NCBI GenBank assembly: GCA_036387315.1
Contig: DASVTY010000012.1
Location: 5,779-69,778, forward strand
Reading direction: 5' to 3'
DNA: 64,000 nucleotides
Source of the DNA: JALZCH01 sp036387315
GTDB lineage: Bacteria; Acidobacteriota; Blastocatellia; Pyrinomonadales; Pyrinomonadaceae
Below are positions 60,584 through 64,000 of this stretch, in pieces (within the stretch, counting starts at the first letter, position 1; every line of letters begins with the position of its first letter). The notes beneath the pieces were generated by a model, which made no database searches, had not been told where the DNA came from, and saw nothing but the letters and a program-made list of their open reading frames with translations. The translations under genes were made by a program, and so were the position numbers.

Positions 60584-61324
60584 TTAACGATTAATCTTTA
60601 TTTTATTTTGAGTTATTTGCGCTTCCAAATCTGGAATTGCAGGGTTGTTTGAATTGATTTTTTTTAATTCGGACAATTTTTGCCCGGCAATTTCGATTTT
60701 GCCGCTCTGATTTAAAGCCAAAATCAACAATTGTAAAGCGTCTTCGTTGTTCGGATTTTGTTTTAATATTGAATTTAATTCGGTAATTGCCGCTTCGGGA
60801 TTGGCGGGTTTTGAAAAAAGGAAAGTGGAAGCGTATGCCGTTTTTATATCTGCGTTGTCCGGATTTAACCTGATGGCTCGTTGATAAAGATTCCTCGATT
60901 TTTCATAAAGACTCGGCTCGGATTTTTCCTGCGCATTGATAAAATAAACATCCCCGAGCGCAGTTAAAACTTCAGTATCTTTTTCGTTTGAAAGCCGGTT
61001 AGCCCGCTCCAAAAGCGTAATCAGCTCGGGCAAAAAACTCGAATCGCTTTGCACCTTCGCATAACGAGACAAAGCCAAACCGAGATTTTTCTGAAAAACC
61101 GCATCTTCTTTTCTGTTTTCGGCAGCGGCAAACGCCGCCTTTATTTCTTCCGGACTAAGTTTTTCGCCGCTGTTTTCCGGCGCTGCGGTTTGTTGAAGAG
61201 AAATTGGATTTTGATTTACGAGCGGCGGCGAAAGATTGCGGTTGAAGGCATTGGCGATCCAGAAACCGATGACGAGACCGATTAAAAGACCGAAAAAACC
61301 GTAAATTAAAACACCGATTTTCAC
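60584..61324 (-). CDS. Membrane-anchored TPR protein
   Basis: 246 residues. One N-terminal membrane helix (VLIYGFFGLLIGLVIGFWIANAF, about 5-27) is followed by a linker and tetratricopeptide-like repeats (from about 67 to 235; for example LYQRAIRLNPDNADIKTAY near 146-164). The C-terminus is periplasmic if the helix is a signal anchor, as in CcmI/YbgF-like TPR proteins. The partner is unknown. The 185 bases between this and the convergent peptidase gene hold no clear terminator. Confidence 0.8.
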   Translation of the reverse strand: MKIGVLIYGFFGLLIGLVIGFWIANAFNRNLSPPLVNQNPISLQQTAAPENSGEKLSPEEIKAAFAAAENRKEDAVFQKNLGLALSRYAKVQSDSSFLPELITLLERANRLSNEKDTEVLTALGDVYFINAQEKSEPSLYEKSRNLYQRAIRLNPDNADIKTAYASTFLFSKPANPEAAITELNSILKQNPNNEDALQLLILALNQSGKIEIAGQKLSELKKINSNNPAIPDLEAQITQNKIKINR

Positions 61325-61357
61325 TCGTTCGAGATACTCTGCCGTTGAAAGGATTTT

Positions 61358-61627
61358 TTACTTTTTCGATTCGTCCGGTTCGGCGTAAGCCAAATCGCCC
61401 GCGCGCCGGCGCGGAAGCGGATCGGAGGCGCGCCTGCGCGGGGCGCTGTTGTTTTGCCGACGGTCAATGCTTCCGGCGGGCAAGCCTTTGCCGTGAACGG
61501 CTTCGGTTAAAATTCTGGTAATTTCCTGTGAAAGAGTGCGGTGTTCGCTGGCGGCTCTTCTTTGCAGCGATTCTTTTAATTCGAGGGGAACATATGCGCC
61601 TATAAAAACGCCCTTGCGATTTGCCAT
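61358..61627 (-). CDS. Ribbon-helix-helix (Arc-like) small DNA-binding protein
   Basis: 89 residues from the ATG at 61627. The longer frame runs into the rnpB RNA and is rejected. The RHH pattern (GVFIGAYVPLELKESLQRRAASEHRTLSQEITRILTEA, a beta strand and two helices) fills residues 5-42. A basic, low-complexity tail follows (RRRASDPLPRRRAG). A GGAGGAG site lies about 15 bases upstream, right after the rnpB T-tract. RHH proteins are transcriptional repressors or antitoxins; no toxin gene is next to it. Confidence 0.8.
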   Translation of the reverse strand: MANRKGVFIGAYVPLELKESLQRRAASEHRTLSQEITRILTEAVHGKGLPAGSIDRRQNNSAPRRRASDPLPRRRAGDLAYAEPDESKK

Positions 61628-61648
61628 TATGATTAGAAACTCTCCTCC

Positions 61649-61690
61649 AAAAAAATAAAAAAAACGATTGATCCTCGCCGGAGCGGATTC
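61649..61690 (-). terminator. Terminator of rnpB
   Basis: On the minus strand the 3' arm of the RNase P P1 helix (complement of 61670-61690) is followed by a run of eight Ts, one A and seven Ts (complement of 61649-61664). The P1 helix itself can serve as the termination hairpin. Confidence 0.7.
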
Positions 61691-62180
61691 GTAAGCCGAA
61701 TTCTGTTCAATCTCTCGCCTCTCGACGAAAGATCGCCGGTCATTCATCTAGCTCGTTTGTCGCCAAACGATTCGAGCGACCTACCCGGAAGCGCTCTGAT
61801 TGCCGTAAAGACAATCAAAATTCGGACGGGCAGCCCTACATAACGCTTCTCTATTCGGTCTTGCACTGCGAGGAGTTTGCCTAGCCGCGCTTGTTGCCAA
61901 ACGCGCTGGTGCGCTCTTACCTTTGGGAAAACCTGAGTTCACGACAGTCTTCCCCGCACCGTTTCACCCATTACCGATGTCGGAGATTACGCTTTCGCGT
62001 ACGTGAAACCCCTTAATCCATCGGCTGGATTGTTCTCTGTTGCACTTGTCGTCGTTTCCGCCCTTTCGGGTACAAAAACGCCCAGCCGTTAGCTGGCTCG
62101 CCGCCCTTTAGTGTTCGGACTTTCCTCTCCCGATAAATGTTTTTACCGGCAGCGACCGGAATCCGCTCCGTACAAGGATC
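61670..62180 (-). ncRNA. rnpB: RNase P RNA (class A)
   Basis: The catalytic RNA that matures tRNA 5' ends. Read on the minus strand, all the hallmark blocks are in order: GAGGAAAGTCCG, GACAAGTGCAACAGAGA, GGTAAGAGCGCACC, GCAGTGCAAGACC, AGATGAATGACCG and ACAGAATTCGGCTTAC. The 5' end (GGAGCGGATTC, complement of 62159-62169) pairs with the 3' end (GAATCCGCTCC, complement of 61680-61690) as helix P1, extended outward by GATCC/GGATC. The size of about 511 bases is large for a bacterial RNase P RNA; the extra length lies in peripheral helices. Confidence 0.95.
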
Positions 62181-62243
62181 GGTTTTATTATAGCAAATCA
62201 ATGTTGAACACAGCTACCGTCAAACCAAGCCGAATAAATGATG

Positions 62244-62271
62244 ACTGATAACTGATAACTGATAACTGTTA
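62244..62271. repeat. Tandem heptanucleotide ACTGATA
   Basis: Three exact copies of ACTGATA and a fourth variant (ACTGTTA). The last unit overlaps the stop codon of the SLBB gene on the minus strand. It belongs with the other 7-base tandem repeats in the window. Confidence 0.8.
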
Positions 62272-63366
62272 TTTTATCTCGATTCGGTCACCGTTTTCGA
62301 TTCTGATGTCTTGCATTCTGCCGTTTTTGACGAGCTTTAAATCAACTTCCGTGGAAACTAAAAATCCTTTTTCATTTTGCCGCAGGATGACCGCTTTGTC
62401 GGCTTTGATGGTTCCGCCAGCAGCCAGAATCGCCTGCGTAACCGTCAAACCGGGGTGAAACTCTTTTTGTCCGGGTGAGGCGACAAGACCCGCAATAAAA
62501 TAAAATTGCTTGGCGCTCGCTTCAACCGGATTTTCGTTCAGAATTTTGATCAAATCACCATCGTAAACCAGAATTTCGCCGTTCAAATCTTTTAGATTGA
62601 CGGTCACTGTTTCTTTGTTTGCACGAATGATCGCGGCGCGCGTCGCTGTCGGAATCTGCACCGCCTCGGCTAAAACTGTAAACAGCGGAACAGCTTCGCG
62701 CCGGATTATTTTGACGCCGGGTTTTTCGACCGCGCCGCTGACGACGACTTTGTGGCTCGCATAATCTCTGACGCCGACCGTCAATTCCGGCACGTCGTAA
62801 AGCTTTATTTTTTCGCTCAATAATTCGGCAATCTCTTCGGTCGTCAAACCCGCGACTGCGATTGGCTCTCCGGCGAGCGGATAATCAATCAAACCGCCGT
62901 CAAGGACTGTAAAAAGAGTCGAATCTTTGCCGGGCGAATTGAGCAGGCGGATGTCTAAAATGTCTCCGACGCCGGCGCGGTAAACGTCCGTTAAAGGCTT
63001 GGCGGCAATTCTGGATTTTAAATTCTCCCGGCGAGCCACGGCAGCCAATTTGTTCGCAGCCGATTCGGACGCAGAGTTTTCGCCGTTTTCGGCACCCGCC
63101 TGGCTGCTCGTTTCATCTTTCTTACTTTTTTCAATATTTAAAACGGCAACCGGCTCGGAGTCGGCTTTAGCTTCTTCGGAGTTCGCTTTGGCGGTTAAAT
63201 TTCTTTTTTGAGTTTTCGGCGAAGGAATTTGATGATTGCCTTTAGTGATCTGTTTATTCGGGTCCAAACTGATTTTCTCGATTTCATCCTGCGCGCGGCA
63301 AATCGCCGGAGAACATGCCAGAAACGTCAAAAAAACAAAAATATAAACGATTTGAAGAGCTTTCAT
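62269..63366 (-). CDS. SLBB-domain polysaccharide export protein
   Basis: 365 residues. A signal peptide (hydrophobic 5-20, cleavage near CRA/QD) is followed by a low-complexity charged region to about 110. A Poly_export domain comes next (YRAGVGDILDIRLLNSPG near 129) and two SLBB-type domains (VVVSGAVEKPGVKIIRRE near 208-225 and FYFIAGLVASPGQKEFHPG near 288-306). It resembles the Wza-like protein at 4142 in order of domains but is in a different operon, and its N-terminal linker is longer. It may serve another polysaccharide or act as an auxiliary exporter. Confidence 0.87.
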   Translation of the reverse strand: MKALQIVYIFVFLTFLACSPAICRAQDEIEKISLDPNKQITKGNHQIPSPKTQKRNLTAKANSEEAKADSEPVAVLNIEKSKKDETSSQAGAENGENSASESAANKLAAVARRENLKSRIAAKPLTDVYRAGVGDILDIRLLNSPGKDSTLFTVLDGGLIDYPLAGEPIAVAGLTTEEIAELLSEKIKLYDVPELTVGVRDYASHKVVVSGAVEKPGVKIIRREAVPLFTVLAEAVQIPTATRAAIIRANKETVTVNLKDLNGEILVYDGDLIKILNENPVEASAKQFYFIAGLVASPGQKEFHPGLTVTQAILAAGGTIKADKAVILRQNEKGFLVSTEVDLKLVKNGRMQDIRIENGDRIEIK

Positions 63367-63493
63367 AAATACGCACCTTTACCAGAAGAGACGCCCGAAC
63401 ATTTGAAGCATTTCGGCTCCAATATAAAAATACGCGCAAACGGGGCGTTATTTTAGATTTTCCGTTTATTAAAGAAAGATAACTTTGGAAAGC

Positions 63494-63913
63494 CTATTTA
63501 TTTTTCAGAGGCACGAGCAGTTCTCCGGCTAAATAAATTCCCTCGCGCCCGGCTTGCAAAACCTGTCTTGCGATCTCCGTTAAATCCGCTGCTTCGTCCT
63601 GCTGGACGAGCTTGACGACCATCGGCAAATTAACGCCGGTCAGAATTTCGATTTTTCCCGCCGTATGAAACATCGCCGCGATATTCGTCGTCGTTCCGCC
63701 GAACAGATCGGTCAAAAGCAAAACGCCTTTTCCACGCTCGACCGCAGAGATCGCGCGCTCCAGCTCGGCGCGGGCAATTTCCACATCGTCGTGCCAGCCG
63801 ATTGAAACGGCTGCGATGCCTTCAATCGCGCCCAGAACCGTTTCCGCAGCCGCCAACAGCTCGTTCGCCATCTGCCCGTGAGACAAAATCACGCCGCCGA
63901 CTCGATTTTTCAT
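63494..63913 (-). CDS. PTS EIIA component, mannose family
   Basis: 139 residues, the EIIA-Man fold. VGGVILSHGQMANELL includes the phospho-acceptor H12, and LLLTDLFGGTTTNIA (about 64-78) and TGVNLPMVVKL are the family signatures. A GAGGAGG ribosome site precedes the ATG. No EIIB, EIIC, HPr or EI gene lies in the window. Stand-alone EIIA-Man proteins in such bacteria are usually regulatory. The rest of the pathway may be upstream beyond the window. The last 87 bases of the window show nothing else. Confidence 0.9.
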   Translation of the reverse strand: MKNRVGGVILSHGQMANELLAAAETVLGAIEGIAAVSIGWHDDVEIARAELERAISAVERGKGVLLLTDLFGGTTTNIAAMFHTAGKIEILTGVNLPMVVKLVQQDEAADLTEIARQVLQAGREGIYLAGELLVPLKNK

Positions 63914-64000
63914 TTGATTTGCCTCCTCGTTTAAAATTTGAATTCCCAGGCTCGATAGGATAACTGCGGTTTAGACAATCGGTTTGCTCGTTTTTTTCAC

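Noticed and set aside
61628..61747. N-terminal extension of the ribbon-helix-helix gene
   Set aside because: It lies in the rnpB RNA and its terminator; the ATG at 61627 directly precedes the RHH fold.
62013..62201. 62-residue frame in the rnpB region
   Set aside because: This is RNase P RNA sequence; the frame reflects the conserved RNA blocks.
1..64000. tRNA genes, rRNA genes, CRISPR arrays, prophage or IS transposase
   Set aside because: Reading through gaps gave no cloverleaf, no rRNA core block, no regular direct-repeat array and no transposase or integrase frame.

Overview
The window looks like a chromosomal segment of a Gram-negative (diderm) bacterium. An outer membrane is implied by an LptF/LptG-type LPS-export permease, heptose genes and Wza/Wzc-type export proteins. 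The style of the genome suggests Acidobacteriota, possibly class Blastocatellia: secreted and lipoprotein paralogues, a PqqD protein with a Cys-rich tail, an EIIA-Man protein, and a core block parB-parA-BFN-miaB/dnaE-accA next to an LptFG fusion. This placement is an inference and a 16S or marker-protein search would settle it. No rRNA, tRNA, CRISPR array or IS transposase was seen. One structured RNA, RNase P RNA (rnpB), is clear on the minus strand at 61670-62180.

Layout. 1-3936: the 3' part of a secreted protein gene, a terminator, a nested palindromic repeat, and mutS on the minus strand. 4142-31050: a long, almost entirely plus-strand surface-polysaccharide locus. It holds a Wza-like export protein, a Wzc-like copolymerase/tyrosine kinase, a flippase (Wzx), a polymerase (Wzy), seven glycosyltransferases, five SAM methyltransferases, and nucleotide-sugar enzymes (plant-type GDP-mannose 3,5-epimerase, UDP-sugar dehydrogenase, GDP-mannose 4,6-dehydratase family, UDP-HexNAc 2-epimerase). 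It also holds heptose genes in an unusual arrangement: adenylyltransferase fused to isomerase, kinase separate. No priming glycosyl-1-phosphate transferase is visible.

31196-33560 holds the most intriguing system: an HprK-like kinase, a hybrid protein with an N-terminal PqqD (peptide-binding) domain, an internal twin-arginine signal and an eight-cysteine tail, and a nucleotidyltransferase-5 family protein. A terminator-like hairpin lies between the second and third genes. It resembles a peptide-modification cassette in which the recognition domain and the peptide are one polypeptide. 33719-37246 is a mixed region: AlkA-type glycosylase, small proteins, an ABC ATPase lacking several catalytic residues, and a secreted coiled-coil protein. 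37356-43920 is a minus-strand metabolic and transport operon: FnIII lipoprotein, FAH hydrolase, Fsa, ABC ATPase, DUF402, ABC permease, acyl-CoA carboxylase beta. 44014-49762 runs plus-strand: C26 amidohydrolase, NamZ-like muramidase, two small membrane proteins, recO, LptF-LptG fusion. 49872-54911 is minus-strand: ahcY, parB, parA, bifunctional nuclease, miaB. 54956-60398 is plus-strand: dnaE, accA, prepilin peptidase. The end is minus-strand: TPR protein, ribbon-helix-helix protein, rnpB, a second SLBB export protein and an EIIA-Man protein.

A recurring theme is short repeat elements. Tandem heptanucleotides, in the style of cyanobacterial STRR sequences, occur at four places. Two of these are folded into 26- and 29-bp inverted repeats between polysaccharide genes and one lies inside mutS. 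Other phrase-like inverted repeats occur at 957-1108, 10978-11047, 33589-33667 and 41222-41271. A further palindrome lies inside the first 40 codons of a glycosyltransferase.
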